A program made the position numbers and the translations under genes. The notes under the pieces are model-generated. The model saw only the letters and a program-made list of their open reading frames with translations. It searched no databases and was not told where the DNA came from. From NCBI RefSeq assembly GCF_030230605.1, contig NZ_JASPDO010000025.1, positions 1 to 34,697 on the forward strand: a DNA stretch of 34,697 nucleotides, given 5' to 3'. Below, piece by piece: positions 23,735 to 32,703 of the stretch. The DNA comes from Brevibacterium sp. UMB1308A. GTDB taxonomy: Bacteria > Actinomycetota > Actinomycetes > Actinomycetales > Brevibacteriaceae. The first letter of the stretch is position 1. Each line of letters begins with the position of its first letter.

Positions 23735-24091
23735 GGCACCCTTGTCGTTGCTTCCGCCCTTGTCGTTGTCGCCTACGACGGTGATGGTGAAGTCAACAAC
23801 TTCAGTGGAGCCGTCTGGGTAGGTGATGTGGACTGGGATCGTGACCTTGTCGCCTGGCTTTTCCCAGCTTGGGGCAGTCACCTTGATGGTGCCAGTCTTG
23901 TCGATCTGTACACCACAACCGTTTGGCAGGCCCTTGCTCTTGATTTCAAGGGTAGTACCGTCTGGGAGCTTGTCACCGATGTTTTGCAAGGTGATGGTAT
24001 CACCAGGCTTAGCATCCTCAGGGATCGGAACGGTGATTTCACCGGTGTTCTCGTCAACCTTCACTCTCTTACCGGCCAGTAAACTTGCAGG
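23627..24091 (-). pseudogene. Truncated LPXTG-type surface protein (Rib/YPDG-like domain plus decayed anchor)
   Basis: An open frame of about 154 codons (145 from a GTG at 24064) has no signal peptide and no ribosome site, with an in-frame stop just upstream at 24092-24094. It holds one Rib/YPDG-like repeat domain (VPIPEDAKPGDTITL, VPVHITYPDGSTE-type ending) followed by a wall anchor almost the same as that of the intact surface protein. The sorting motif reads LPRIG in place of LPRTG, which sortase A should not cleave. The domain differs from those of the intact protein, so this is the tail of a different or chimeric paralog. Probably non-functional. Confidence 0.75.
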
Positions 24092-24214
24092 TCAGACGGG
24101 TAACATTCGGATAACAGACTGACTTCGCCACAGCACCCTCAGCTGACGTCCGTCATGTGAACAAAATGACCAAAAGTTTCCTCACTGGTAACAAACGGCC
24201 AAAAGCTCCCAGTT

Positions 24215-24976
24215 TTATGCCTTCAAACCCCCGCCAATGAGCTGCGTGACGTTGGCTGCCGCACGGGTACACATCGCAACTACCTCACTGACCTGGTCCT
24301 GTGAATAGTCACTGTCCGGTAGTGTCAATCCCACGGCTGCCACGGCCCGTCCCGCCGCGTCATACACAGGCGCCGCTACCGTCCACACTCCTGGCGTGAT
24401 CTCACCGGTTTCAATCGCGTACCCCTGTGTACGCACACGAGTCAGCTGGCCCATCAGATCATGAACCGACCTGGGCCCTTTTCCTGTCCGGTTCACAAAC
24501 GCGACCTCACGCGACAACGCCGCCAACACATCCCGCTTCTCCATCGTCGCCATGATGGCCCTGCCCGTCGCAGTCAAGTATGCCGGCATATGCACACCGG
24601 CCGCCGTGATCACCGCCATCGAATGAACCGACTGCTCTTTGAGCACATACACGGTTTCCCACCCGCGGATCACAGCCAGTTGCGCAACTCCACGCGCGCG
24701 CTCAGCCAGTGCCCGCACGTCTTTTTGCGCCACCCGCTGCAACGGGTTGATCCGCAAATACGCGCTCCCCAACTCCGCGACCCCGGGTCCAAGCAAGTAG
24801 CCCGCATCAACCTTGGTGACCAGGCCCAGCTCTTCCAACACATTCAAAATCTCATACGCCGAAGACCTGGGCACATTCCCAGACCGCGCAATTGCACCCG
24901 CACTAATAGGGCGATTCGACGCCGCCAAATGACGCAGAATCGCCACGGCACGCCTGAGCGCAGGAACCTGAGACAT
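24215..24976 (-). CDS. IclR-family transcriptional regulator (probable hut regulator)
   Basis: This 253-residue regulator has an N-terminal winged helix (ALRRAVAILRHLAASNRPISAGAIARSGNVPRSSAYEILNVLEELG, about 5-52) and a C-terminal IclR effector domain (RGWETVYVLKEQSVHSM, TATGRAIMATM, GLTLPDSDY). Its ATG overlaps the stop of hutF by one base (TGATG), so it is the last gene of the hut cluster, a position in which IclR regulators (HutR in corynebacteria) control histidine utilisation. Control of hut with a histidine or urocanate effector is inferred from context. A candidate operator lies at 32541-32560. Confidence 0.85.
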   Translation of the reverse strand: MSQVPALRRAVAILRHLAASNRPISAGAIARSGNVPRSSAYEILNVLEELGLVTKVDAGYLLGPGVAELGSAYLRINPLQRVAQKDVRALAERARGVAQLAVIRGWETVYVLKEQSVHSMAVITAAGVHMPAYLTATGRAIMATMEKRDVLAALSREVAFVNRTGKGPRSVHDLMGQLTRVRTQGYAIETGEITPGVWTVAAPVYDAAGRAVAAVGLTLPDSDYSQDQVSEVVAMCTRAAANVTQLIGGGLKA

Positions 24977-26349
24977 CAGTCCAACTCAAACTCACGCAAC
25001 GCAGCACCATACAACTGCGCCACATCACCCAGTTGCGCATGCTCACCATGAGCCGCCACCTCGCGCCCACCCACGATCACGTGAGTCGCATCCGCAGCAG
25101 TCGCAGCCAACACCACCTGTTCGCCAACAGAACCAGCTGTGCGCACCGACTCCGTGTCCACCACAACAAAGTCCGCCACCTGAGCATCATCAGCACCTAC
25201 ACCCGGGCGAATGTGCATTGAATACGCACCGCCAGAAGTCAGTGCAGCAATCAGTTCATCAGGACTAAAGCGCCCACGCTCACCACTACCCAGACGTTCG
25301 CCAGCTTCCAGCGCTCTAAGTTCCAACAGCGGGTCAAGTACCACATGCTGATCCGAACCCAAGGAAATCACCGCACCTGCCTGAGCCAACGCGGAAGCCG
25401 GTCCAATACCATCTGCCAGATCCGCCTCGGTCGTTGGACACATGACTACGGCAGAACGCGCGTCACCCAACAACCTGATGTCCTCATCCGTTAAGTGGGT
25501 GGCGTGCACCGCTGACAACCGGTCAGTCACAACACCGGCATCGGCCAGCAAACGGGTCGGAGTCACGCCGTAGTGCTCCAGGCATGCTTCGTTTTCTGCC
25601 GGCTGTTCAGACAAGTGAACGTGCAACGGCCCGTCCAACCCAGCAAACGCGGGTAGATCCGGCTTAGCCACACCACGCACGGAGTGAATCGCTGAACCCA
25701 GCGTCACCAGCGGGTCCTCTGAGCCGGAGTACCCAACCGTCGAATACCCGCCAAAAGCCCCACCCAGGTCATCTGCCAGCGCGGTCGCCAGACCCCCGTG
25801 ACGCTCCACATAGCCGTCGATCGAACCGTCACTAAACCGCGCCTGTTGTTCATTGAGCTCCTGCCCAATGCCACCGGTCAGATAACACGTGTCCAGTAGC
25901 ACCAGGCGAATCCCCACGTCACGGGCTGCGCGTGCCAGTGCCAGTTCCATGTCGTGGCTGCCGTACGGCTTGCCGCCTACCTGGTGGTGGACGTAGTGGA
26001 ATTCCGCCACCGAGGTGTAGCCCGCCGTAAGCATTTCCGCATACACCGCGCGTGCCAGCAGATAGTAGTTTTCAGGCGTGAGCTGTTCGGCTGCCCGGTA
26101 CATGACTGTGCGCCACGTCCAAAAGGTCCCGCCGTCAGCATGGGTGCGTCCGCGCAACAGCCGGTGAAACGCGTGCGAGTGCGCGTTATTGGCACCCGGC
26201 AACGCCAGACCGCTGTAGGTCGTAGCCTCCGGTGGCGCGTTCACTCCAGCACGCATCTCTGCCACCGATCCGTCATCGGCGACCAGCACGGCCACACTGT
26301 TGAGCACCTGACCGTCTACATACAGGTTTTCAAACCACAGAGTTTTCAC
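24976..26349 (-). CDS. hutF: Formimidoylglutamate deiminase
   Basis: This amidohydrolase-superfamily enzyme converts N-formimidoyl-L-glutamate to N-formyl-L-glutamate and ammonia. Residues: 457. Metal-binding HxH lies in NNAHSHAFHRLLRGR (about 54-68), typical of HutF. The remaining ligands fit HVHLSEQPAENEACL, SAVHATHLTDEDI and LGSDQHVVLDPL. The start overlaps the upstream M20 hydrolase stop (ATGA) and the end overlaps the regulator start, a tightly packed three-gene unit. Presence of HutF rather than a formimidoylglutamase implies the two-step ending of histidine breakdown. Confidence 0.9.
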   Translation of the reverse strand: MKTLWFENLYVDGQVLNSVAVLVADDGSVAEMRAGVNAPPEATTYSGLALPGANNAHSHAFHRLLRGRTHADGGTFWTWRTVMYRAAEQLTPENYYLLARAVYAEMLTAGYTSVAEFHYVHHQVGGKPYGSHDMELALARAARDVGIRLVLLDTCYLTGGIGQELNEQQARFSDGSIDGYVERHGGLATALADDLGGAFGGYSTVGYSGSEDPLVTLGSAIHSVRGVAKPDLPAFAGLDGPLHVHLSEQPAENEACLEHYGVTPTRLLADAGVVTDRLSAVHATHLTDEDIRLLGDARSAVVMCPTTEADLADGIGPASALAQAGAVISLGSDQHVVLDPLLELRALEAGERLGSGERGRFSPDELIAALTSGGAYSMHIRPGVGADDAQVADFVVVDTESVRTAGSVGEQVVLAATAADATHVIVGGREVAAHGEHAQLGDVAQLYGAALREFELD

Positions 26350-27566
26350 GCCTGTACTCCTGCTTCCATCGCCAGCGCATCAGCCAGCGCCTTCACACCA
26401 GCACGTTGGTCGTCTTCTTCACACGCTTCTTCTGGCGCGTGCGAAACACCCGTTGGGTTACGCACAAACAGCATGGCAGACGGCACAAACCCTGCCAAGA
26501 TCCCCGCGTCGTGACCCGCGCCCGAATCCAGAATCGGCGCATCCGGCAGCACTCCCTGCAGACGCTGGTTAAACGCGCTATTGAAGTGCGTCGTGGCCGA
26601 ATACGACTCCTGGCTCACCGTCACCTCGACACCCAAGTCGTGCCCGATTTCCTGCGCCCGCTGCGTGATTGCGCGCAACACTGCGCCCACAACCCCGTCA
26701 TCCGGGTGGCGAATGTCCAGCCAGAAATCCATGCTCGACGCGATCACATTGGTACCGCCCGGGTGCAAGATGGTCCGGCCCACCGTCGCAACAGCCTTGC
26801 CGTCCACACCAGCCACCACAGCTGGAATCGCACCGATCACCTGCGAACCAGCAACAACCGGGTCAGCACGCTTGGTCATGGGCGTGGTACCCGCGTGGTT
26901 ACCCTGGCCTGCAAACGTGAACCGCCACCGGCCGTGTCCCACAATCGAGGACCCAATAGCCACCGGCTGCCCAATATCAATGAGACCCACACCCTGCTCC
27001 ACGTGAAGCTCAAGGAACGAACCAACTCGCGACAGTCTCTCCTTGTCCTGCCCCACCAAGTCCGGGTTCAGACCCACCTCGGAAGCCACCTCGGCGAAGG
27101 TCTTCCCCTCACCATCCTTGAGCCCCAGCGCACGGTCCGGTTCGATCACGCCAGTGATCAACCGAGACCCCAGACACGCGACCCCAAACCGGGACCCCTC
27201 CTCTTCCGGGAACACCGCCAACGCCAGTGGGCGGTTAAGCTGTTCCAGCCGGCCGTCCGCCTTGAGCTGGTCAACGGCTGCCAACGCCGAGGCGACCCCC
27301 AGCGGCCCGTCAAACTCACCTCCACCTGGAACAGAGTCCAGGTGCGAACCGGTCACCACAGCATTGTCGCCCGGAGCGGTCACCCACGCCCACGTGATCC
27401 CGTTGCGGTCGATTTCGATGTCCAAGCTACGTGCCTGCGCTTCACCCACGAACCATTCGCGCAGGTTGAGTTCGGTGGAACTGAATCCGGGTCGCATGTA
27501 TCCGGGGCCACGAGGATCGCGCCCCACATCGCGAATGTCGTTGAGAAGAGAAACTACGTCTGACAT
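26346..27566 (-). CDS. M20-family allantoate/N-carbamoyl-amino-acid amidohydrolase, probable N-formylglutamate hydrolase
   Basis: This 406-residue dinuclear metal hydrolase carries M20 ligands: His75 and Asp77 in GSHLDSVP, Asp86 in GGGEFDG, the Glu pair in FPEEEGSRFG (119-128), His in LHVEQG and a late His in GAGHDAG. Sequence annotation would call it allantoate amidohydrolase. Context says otherwise: it sits in the hut cluster with ATGA overlap to hutF, and no classical HutG is present, so it is the natural candidate to remove the formyl group from N-formyl-L-glutamate. A strong GGAGG ribosome site precedes the ATG. Confidence 0.87.
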   Translation of the reverse strand: MSDVVSLLNDIRDVGRDPRGPGYMRPGFSSTELNLREWFVGEAQARSLDIEIDRNGITWAWVTAPGDNAVVTGSHLDSVPGGGEFDGPLGVASALAAVDQLKADGRLEQLNRPLALAVFPEEEGSRFGVACLGSRLITGVIEPDRALGLKDGEGKTFAEVASEVGLNPDLVGQDKERLSRVGSFLELHVEQGVGLIDIGQPVAIGSSIVGHGRWRFTFAGQGNHAGTTPMTKRADPVVAGSQVIGAIPAVVAGVDGKAVATVGRTILHPGGTNVIASSMDFWLDIRHPDDGVVGAVLRAITQRAQEIGHDLGVEVTVSQESYSATTHFNSAFNQRLQGVLPDAPILDSGAGHDAGILAGFVPSAMLFVRNPTGVSHAPEEACEEDDQRAGVKALADALAMEAGVQA

Positions 27567-27650
27567 GGATCCTCCGAATCATCAGCGCATCAAGCGGATG
27601 TATGTGTGGTTAAAAGGTGAGTGGCTATAAGGTAGCTGGTTATATGGTGA

Positions 27651-27676
27651 CGGCCCACCCCTGTGGGAGTGGGCCG
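27651..27676 (-). terminator. Hairpin between hutH and the M20 hydrolase gene
   Basis: CGGCCCAC (27651-27658) pairs with GTGGGCCG (27669-27676). It lies just after the hutH stop, so hutU-hutI-hutH and the M20-hutF-regulator genes may be separate or attenuated transcripts. The 84 bp between the hairpin and the M20 ribosome site hold TATAAC and TATAGC, possible -10 elements. Confidence 0.65.
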
Positions 27677-27685
27677 CTTAAGTAT

Positions 27686-29272
27686 TTACAGTGCGTAACC
27701 GTTTAGAACAGTTCCGTCAGTGTCGGTTAGCGTATGCACAAACTGGTGCACCCCGCTTGCGACTTCAAGGGCACGGCCCGAACGCACAAATTCGTACGTT
27801 GTAGCCAGCTCTGGTGACATGAAACGGTCGGTGCCAGGCCCTGGAACGTCTTTGCGGAGTTCCGCGATCACTGCACCGGTCACAGCTCCCGGTTCTGGTT
27901 CACGCAACTCAATGGCACGGGCTGCCGCATACAGTTCAACGGCCAGCACGCGGGTGAGGTTTTCAATCGCGGTGCGCAGTTTGCGGGCCGCTCCCCACCC
28001 CATCGATACGTGGTCTTCCTGCATCGCTGAGGACGGAATCGAATCAACCGAGGCCGGTGCGGCCAAGCGTTTGGTTTCAGCCACCATGGCAGCCTGCGTG
28101 TAGTGGGCGATCATGAGCCCGGAGTCCACGCCTGGGTCATCAGCCAAGAACGAGTTGAGTCCCTGGTTACGCGCAGGGTCCATGAAACGGTCAGTGCGAC
28201 GTTCGGCGATTGAGGCGACATCGGCCACCACAATGGACAAGAAGTCCAGCTGGTGGGCAATAGGGGCGCCGTGGAAGTTACCGTTAGACGACACTTCCCC
28301 GTTAGGCAAAACCACTGGGTTGTCGACAGCCGCACGGATTTCGCGTGCAGCCACCTGAGCGGCAAACGTTGCAGCGTCACGGGCAGCACCGGTCACCTGG
28401 GGTGAGCAGCGCAGCGAGTACGCGTCCTGCACCAAGTGGGTGGAATCAAAGTGGGACTTCACAATTGGGGAAGCGTGCAAGGCGTCCAGCATGTTGCGCG
28501 CACTTGCCGACTGACCTGGGTGTGGGCGCAACGGGTGGTGGAGTTCGTCGCGGAACACCTGGTCAGTACCGTTCTGACCCTCAACACTCATCGCGGCTGT
28601 GAGGTCAGCGGTGGTGAGCAGCTTCTCCAAGTCGTACAGCGCCATGATGAGCATTCCCAACATGCCGTCCGTACCGTTAATGAGCGCCAGGCCCTCTTTT
28701 TCTTCCAGCTCAACCGGCGTGATACCCGCTGCTTTAAGAACAGGGCCCGCTTCAACCGGTTCAGAGCCACCTTCAGGGTCGTGAACATAGCCTTCGCCCA
28801 TGACCACCAGCGCGCATGCGGACAGCGGCGCTAAGTCACCTGAACAACCCAGCGAACCGTGCTCGTACACCCACGGGGTGATACCTGCGTTAAGCAGGTT
28901 CACGTATGCTTCCAGCGTTTCGACCTTCACACCGGTACGCCCGGTCGCCAGCGTGCGGGCGCGCAGAAGCATCAAGGCGCGAACCACCTCGGGCTCCACC
29001 GGTTCCCCCATACCCGCGGCGTGGGAACGGATCAGCGACTTCTGCAACTGCGAGCGCAGATCGTGCGGAATGTGACGCTGCGCAAGGGCACCAAAGCCCG
29101 TTGACACACCGTAAACCGGTTTAGGGGCCTGAGCCAGGTCATCCACGTGGGTGCGCGTCTTTGCGACCTCTTCACGGACTCGCTCAGGCAACTCAACCGG
29201 CGCGTTCTCACGCGCAACAGCAACCACCTGGGCAAACGTCAGTTCTTCAGGTTCAAGCGCAATTGGGTTCAT
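27686..29272 (-). CDS. hutH: Histidine ammonia-lyase
   Basis: This enzyme removes ammonia from L-histidine to give urocanate, the first step of the pathway. The 528 residues fit the family. YGVSTGFG (54-61) carries the catalytic Tyr, and the MIO cofactor forms from residues 143-145 in GSLGCSGDLAPLS. The tripeptide is Cys-Ser-Gly instead of the commoner Ala-Ser-Gly, a variant I believe occurs in other actinobacterial HALs. QDAYSLRCSPQVTGA is also typical. I chose ATG at 29272, five bases after AGGAG; TTG at 29275 would be only two bases from it. Four CCGAGGTG octamers that lie in the M20, hutF and hutH genes are listed with the octamer. Confidence 0.94.
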   Translation of the reverse strand: MNPIALEPEELTFAQVVAVARENAPVELPERVREEVAKTRTHVDDLAQAPKPVYGVSTGFGALAQRHIPHDLRSQLQKSLIRSHAAGMGEPVEPEVVRALMLLRARTLATGRTGVKVETLEAYVNLLNAGITPWVYEHGSLGCSGDLAPLSACALVVMGEGYVHDPEGGSEPVEAGPVLKAAGITPVELEEKEGLALINGTDGMLGMLIMALYDLEKLLTTADLTAAMSVEGQNGTDQVFRDELHHPLRPHPGQSASARNMLDALHASPIVKSHFDSTHLVQDAYSLRCSPQVTGAARDAATFAAQVAAREIRAAVDNPVVLPNGEVSSNGNFHGAPIAHQLDFLSIVVADVASIAERRTDRFMDPARNQGLNSFLADDPGVDSGLMIAHYTQAAMVAETKRLAAPASVDSIPSSAMQEDHVSMGWGAARKLRTAIENLTRVLAVELYAAARAIELREPEPGAVTGAVIAELRKDVPGPGTDRFMSPELATTYEFVRSGRALEVASGVHQFVHTLTDTDGTVLNGYAL

Positions 29273-29312
29273 CAAAACTCCTGAAAGTTGGGGTGCACTA
29301 CATCATGCAAAC

Positions 29313-30614
29313 CTATGCAGAAACACTGTACGGTTGCGGATTCGACGCGATCAATTCGCCTTCACAGAACACCGCACCAATCTGCTGCACACCCGGCCGG
29401 TACACCAAGTAGCGGTAGCTGGGGGCGTCCAGGATTGAGAAGTCGGCGCGGGCGCCAGTGCGCAAGTGACCCACGTCCTCACGCTCCAGGGCTTTTGCTC
29501 CACCTTCAGTGGCCGCCCACAGAGCCTGGTCCACCGTGAAGTGCATGTCGCGCACCGCGATTGCCAGGCAGAACGGGATGGAGCTTGAGAATCCGCTTCC
29601 CGGGTTGCAGTCCGAGGCGATCGCAACCGTCACGCCAGCCTCAAAGTATCGGCGGGCGTCAGGGTAAGGCTGGCGGGTGGAGAACTCGATGCTGGGCAAC
29701 AGGGTCAGCACTGTGCCGGATTCTGCTGCCGCTGCCAGGTCTGCGTCGCTGGCGAAAGTCGCGTGGTCAGCAGATGCGCACGTGTACTTGGCCGCCAACT
29801 GCAGGGCACCGCCGTCGGTGAGCTGGTTGGCGTGCAAACGCGGGCGCAAACCGTGCTCGATTCCGGCCTGCAAAATGCGGGCGGTCTGCTCTTCTGTGAA
29901 CGCGCCTTTTTCACAGAACACGTCGATCCACTTGGCGTGTGTTGTAGCCTTGGGGATCATTTCGTTGATGACCAGGTCCACGTAGGCGTCCGGGTCATCT
30001 TTGAACTCGGCAGGCACCACGTGAGCCGCCATGAGCGTCACTTCATCCGTGTGACGCGCAGCCAACTCAAGTGCCTTGAGTTCCGACTCAACGTCCAGCC
30101 CATACCCCGACTTCACCTCAAACGTGGTGGTACCGGAGTGCTGGGCCTGACGCATGAGTCGTACCAGATTCGCTTCCAGCTCATCATCACTTGCAGCGCG
30201 CGTGGCCTTCACCGTTGTGGCGATACCACCGGCGGAGTACGACTCCCCCGCCATGCGTGCCGCGAACTCTTCGGAACGGTCACCAGCAAACACCGTGTGG
30301 TTGTGGGAGTCCACAAACCCTGGGATGACCGCCTGGCCAGCCGCGTCGATCACGCGGTGGCCCTCGCCGCCTTCCTGCCCTTTCGCTTGGAGAGCGGAAG
30401 GTGCCTGCCGTGCCTGAGTGGCAACCGCCTCGGCGGCCTGCGGGTGACCCGCTTTCAAGCCCGAGGTGGGACCCGCCCACGCAACCTTGCCGTCCTCAAC
30501 GACCAGGGTGGCGTCAGTGATGACTCCCAGGAAGTCGCTGTGAGGATCAGCCGGGGTTGCGTTAGGGGCCGGGTTGTTGGTGACCAGTTCCGAAATGTTC
30601 GTGATGATCAGCAT
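29313..30614 (-). CDS. hutI: Imidazolonepropionase
   Basis: This enzyme hydrolyses imidazolone-5-propionate to N-formimidoyl-L-glutamate, the third step. Residues: 433. Metal ligands are visible in VDSHNHTVFAG (HxH), the His in HANQLTDGG and Asp in ASDCNPGSGFSS; RMAGESYSAGGIATTVKATRAAS is the HutI substrate-loop signature. An Ala/Gln/Gly-rich segment at about 47-75 (with a CCGAGGTG octamer nearby at 30461) is not conserved in the family. It starts 7 bp after hutU and is followed by hutH after 40 bp. Confidence 0.93.
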   Translation of the reverse strand: MLIITNISELVTNNPAPNATPADPHSDFLGVITDATLVVEDGKVAWAGPTSGLKAGHPQAAEAVATQARQAPSALQAKGQEGGEGHRVIDAAGQAVIPGFVDSHNHTVFAGDRSEEFAARMAGESYSAGGIATTVKATRAASDDELEANLVRLMRQAQHSGTTTFEVKSGYGLDVESELKALELAARHTDEVTLMAAHVVPAEFKDDPDAYVDLVINEMIPKATTHAKWIDVFCEKGAFTEEQTARILQAGIEHGLRPRLHANQLTDGGALQLAAKYTCASADHATFASDADLAAAAESGTVLTLLPSIEFSTRQPYPDARRYFEAGVTVAIASDCNPGSGFSSSIPFCLAIAVRDMHFTVDQALWAATEGGAKALEREDVGHLRTGARADFSILDAPSYRYLVYRPGVQQIGAVFCEGELIASNPQPYSVSA

Positions 30615-30621
30615 GAATGCC

Positions 30622-32316
30622 TCAGTCTGCTCGCTTGTTCAACTTTTCTACTGCAGGGACGCGGATGCCACGTTCTTCAGCAACCTCAACGGCGCGGTCG
30701 TAACCAGCGTCCACGTGGCGAAGAACACCCATACCTGGGTCGTTGGTGAGCAGGCGCTGAAGCTTCTGTGCAGCCAGCTCAGTTCCGTCAGCAACCGACA
30801 CCTGACCGGCGTGGATCGAACGACCCATACCCACACCACCACCGTGGTGCAGGGACACCCAGCTGGCACCGGACGAGGTGTTCACCAGAGCGTTGAGCAG
30901 TGGCCAGTCGGCCACGGCGTCGGTGCCGTCGAGCATGCCTTCGGTTTCACGGTAAGGCGATGCCACCGAACCGGAGTCGAGGTGGTCACGGCCAATGACG
31001 ATAGGTGCCGAAACCTTGCCCTCAGCAACCAGCTTGTTAAACAGCAGACCAGCCTTTTCGCGTTCGCGGTAGCCCAACCAGCAGATACGCGCAGGCAGAC
31101 CTTCGAACTCCACGTACTCAGCAGCTGCGTCCAACCAGCGGTGCAAGGATTCGTTCTCCGGGAACAGTTCCTTCAGCGCCTTGTCGGTCACTTCGATGTC
31201 CTTAGGGTCACCAGACAGGGCTACCCAGCGGAATGGTCCAAGACCTTCACAGAACAGTGGGCGGATGTAGGCAGGGACGAAGCCTGGGAACTCAAATGCG
31301 CGGTCGTAGCCAGCCTTGCGGGCTTCGTCACGAATCGAGTTACCGTAGTCGAACACTTCAGCTCCGCGGTCCTGGAACTCGACCATGGCGCGCACGTGCT
31401 TAGCCATGGACTCTTCTGCACGCAGAGTGAACTTCTCTGGGTCGTCATCTGCTTCAGTCTGCCAGTCATCCACGGACACACCAACAGGCAGGTAGGACAG
31501 TGGGTCGTGCGCCGAGGTCTGGTCAGTGACGATGTCAACTTCTGCCGCCTCGGGACGGTCCAGCAGGGCAGGCAGGATTTCAGCCGCGTTGCCAACGAGA
31601 CCCACGGACAGTGGCTTGCGTTCCTTCTTCGCGTCAATGACCAGCTTGAGCGCTTCGTCCAGGTCGGTCACAACTTCGTCCAAGTAGCGCTTGCCCTTAC
31701 GGCGTTCCAGGCGCTCCTTCTCAACGTCAATGATGAGGCAGGCACCGCCGTTGAGCGTGACAGCCAGTGGCTGCGCACCACCCATACCACCACAACCAGC
31801 GGTCACGGTCAGGGTTCCAGCCAGGGTGCCGTCGAAACGCTTACGTGCGATTGCGGCGAAGGTTTCGTAGGTTCCCTGCAGGATTCCCTGGGTTGCGATG
31901 TAGATCCACGAACCGGCCGTCATCTGGCCGTACATCATGAGACCTTCAGCTTCGAGCTTGCGGAAGTGCTCCCAGTTAGCCCAGTCGCCCACCAGGTTCG
32001 AGTTAGCGATCAGCACGCGAGGCGCCCATTCGTGGGTCTTGAGAACACCGACAGGCTTACCCGACTGGATGAGCAGAGTTTCATCAGCTTCCAGGTCATC
32101 CAGAGTGGACACGATCTGGTCGTAGGCTTCCCAGCTGCGGGCAGCGCGACCGGTGCCACCGTAAACCACCAGGTCTTCAGGGCGTTCTGCAACCTCAGGG
32201 TCCAGGTTGTTCATGAGCATGCGCTTAGCGGCTTCGGCCTGCCAGTTCTTTGCAGTGATTTCAGAACCGCGAGGCGCGCGGATAACACGCGTTGGGTCGT
32301 GACGTGTAAAGGACAT
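30622..32316 (-). CDS. hutU: Urocanate hydratase
   Basis: This enzyme adds water to urocanate using tightly bound NAD+, the second step. Residues: 564. The N-terminus [32 protein letters not shown] is characteristic, as are the Gly-rich NAD-binding segment [15 protein letters not shown] and [16 protein letters not shown], which includes the active-site Cys. I chose ATG at 32316, preceded by AGAAAGG at a spacing of 6; the frame extends upstream to 32535 but without coding character. First gene of the hut operon. Confidence 0.95.
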   Translation of the reverse strand: MSFTRHDPTRVIRAPRGSEITAKNWQAEAAKRMLMNNLDPEVAERPEDLVVYGGTGRAARSWEAYDQIVSTLDDLEADETLLIQSGKPVGVLKTHEWAPRVLIANSNLVGDWANWEHFRKLEAEGLMMYGQMTAGSWIYIATQGILQGTYETFAAIARKRFDGTLAGTLTVTAGCGGMGGAQPLAVTLNGGACLIIDVEKERLERRKGKRYLDEVVTDLDEALKLVIDAKKERKPLSVGLVGNAAEILPALLDRPEAAEVDIVTDQTSAHDPLSYLPVGVSVDDWQTEADDDPEKFTLRAEESMAKHVRAMVEFQDRGAEVFDYGNSIRDEARKAGYDRAFEFPGFVPAYIRPLFCEGLGPFRWVALSGDPKDIEVTDKALKELFPENESLHRWLDAAAEYVEFEGLPARICWLGYREREKAGLLFNKLVAEGKVSAPIVIGRDHLDSGSVASPYRETEGMLDGTDAVADWPLLNALVNTSSGASWVSLHHGGGVGMGRSIHAGQVSVADGTELAAQKLQRLLTNDPGMGVLRHVDAGYDRAVEVAEERGIRVPAVEKLNKRAD

Positions 32317-32540
32317 GGTGAACCTTTCTGCTGGTCTCTGGTTTGCTCGCGTGGGTGCTTGGTTGTGGGTTTGGGGGCCGAGGTGGCAACCAGGTTGGTT
32401 GGCACGGCCACGTTTTGCTGGCACGGCCTGGTTTGGCCGGCTTGCGGTGCAGCGCGAGCCAGGCACCCGAGCAAAACCATATGGAGTTTGTTCAATCGTC
32501 TCCGGTTTTCGCAGTGAATGCGATGGGCGCCACACTGTTA

Positions 32541-32560
32541 CTGTCCGAAATGCTGGACAG
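32541..32560. promoter_or_regulatory. Candidate regulator operator for the hut operon
   Basis: CTGTCCGAAATGCTGGACAG is a dyad (CTGTCC / GGACAG with 8 bp between) about 225 bp upstream of hutU. Size and symmetry suit an IclR-type binding site; it does not match the corynebacterial HutR consensus I recall. Distance to the start codon implies a long leader or an upstream activator site. Confidence 0.4.
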
Positions 32561-32568
32561 GCTAATCA

Positions 32569-32620
32569 CGCAAAGTGAGCGGTACGGCGCTTTATATTGC
32601 GCCGTACCGCTCACTTTGCG
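32569..32620. repeat. TTATATT-core palindrome, copy 1 (perfect 22-bp arms)
   Basis: Arms at 32569-32590 and 32599-32620 are perfect reverse complements with an 8-base loop TTTATATT. It lies 84 bp after the AGCS stop and could terminate that transcript, but a related copy lies upstream of the same gene at 34664-34697, so it is a repeated element rather than a one-off terminator. No T-tract follows the stem. Confidence 0.8.
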
Positions 32621-32703
32621 ACGTTTGGCCACGCGGTTAGCTGTACGCGGTTACTCACGCGCAGCCATGCGAATTGGTGAGTTATCAAAACTCAGCCACG
32701 CAC

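Larger units (their letters stand above)
32317..32703. other. Regulatory region between AGCS symporter and hutU
   Basis: This is a 387-bp gap holding a 20-bp candidate operator (32541-32560) and a 52-bp perfect palindrome (32569-32620). Towards hutU lies a G/T-rich (+ strand) stretch with a CCGAGGTG octamer at 32378 that probably forms the hut leader. No small ORF with a ribosome site was seen. Confidence 0.55.

Noticed and set aside
30574..32517. Long open frame (647 codons) on the plus strand opposite hutU
   Set aside because: It is antisense to a clearly recognised hutU; such frames are common in high-GC genes and the product has no recognisable domain.
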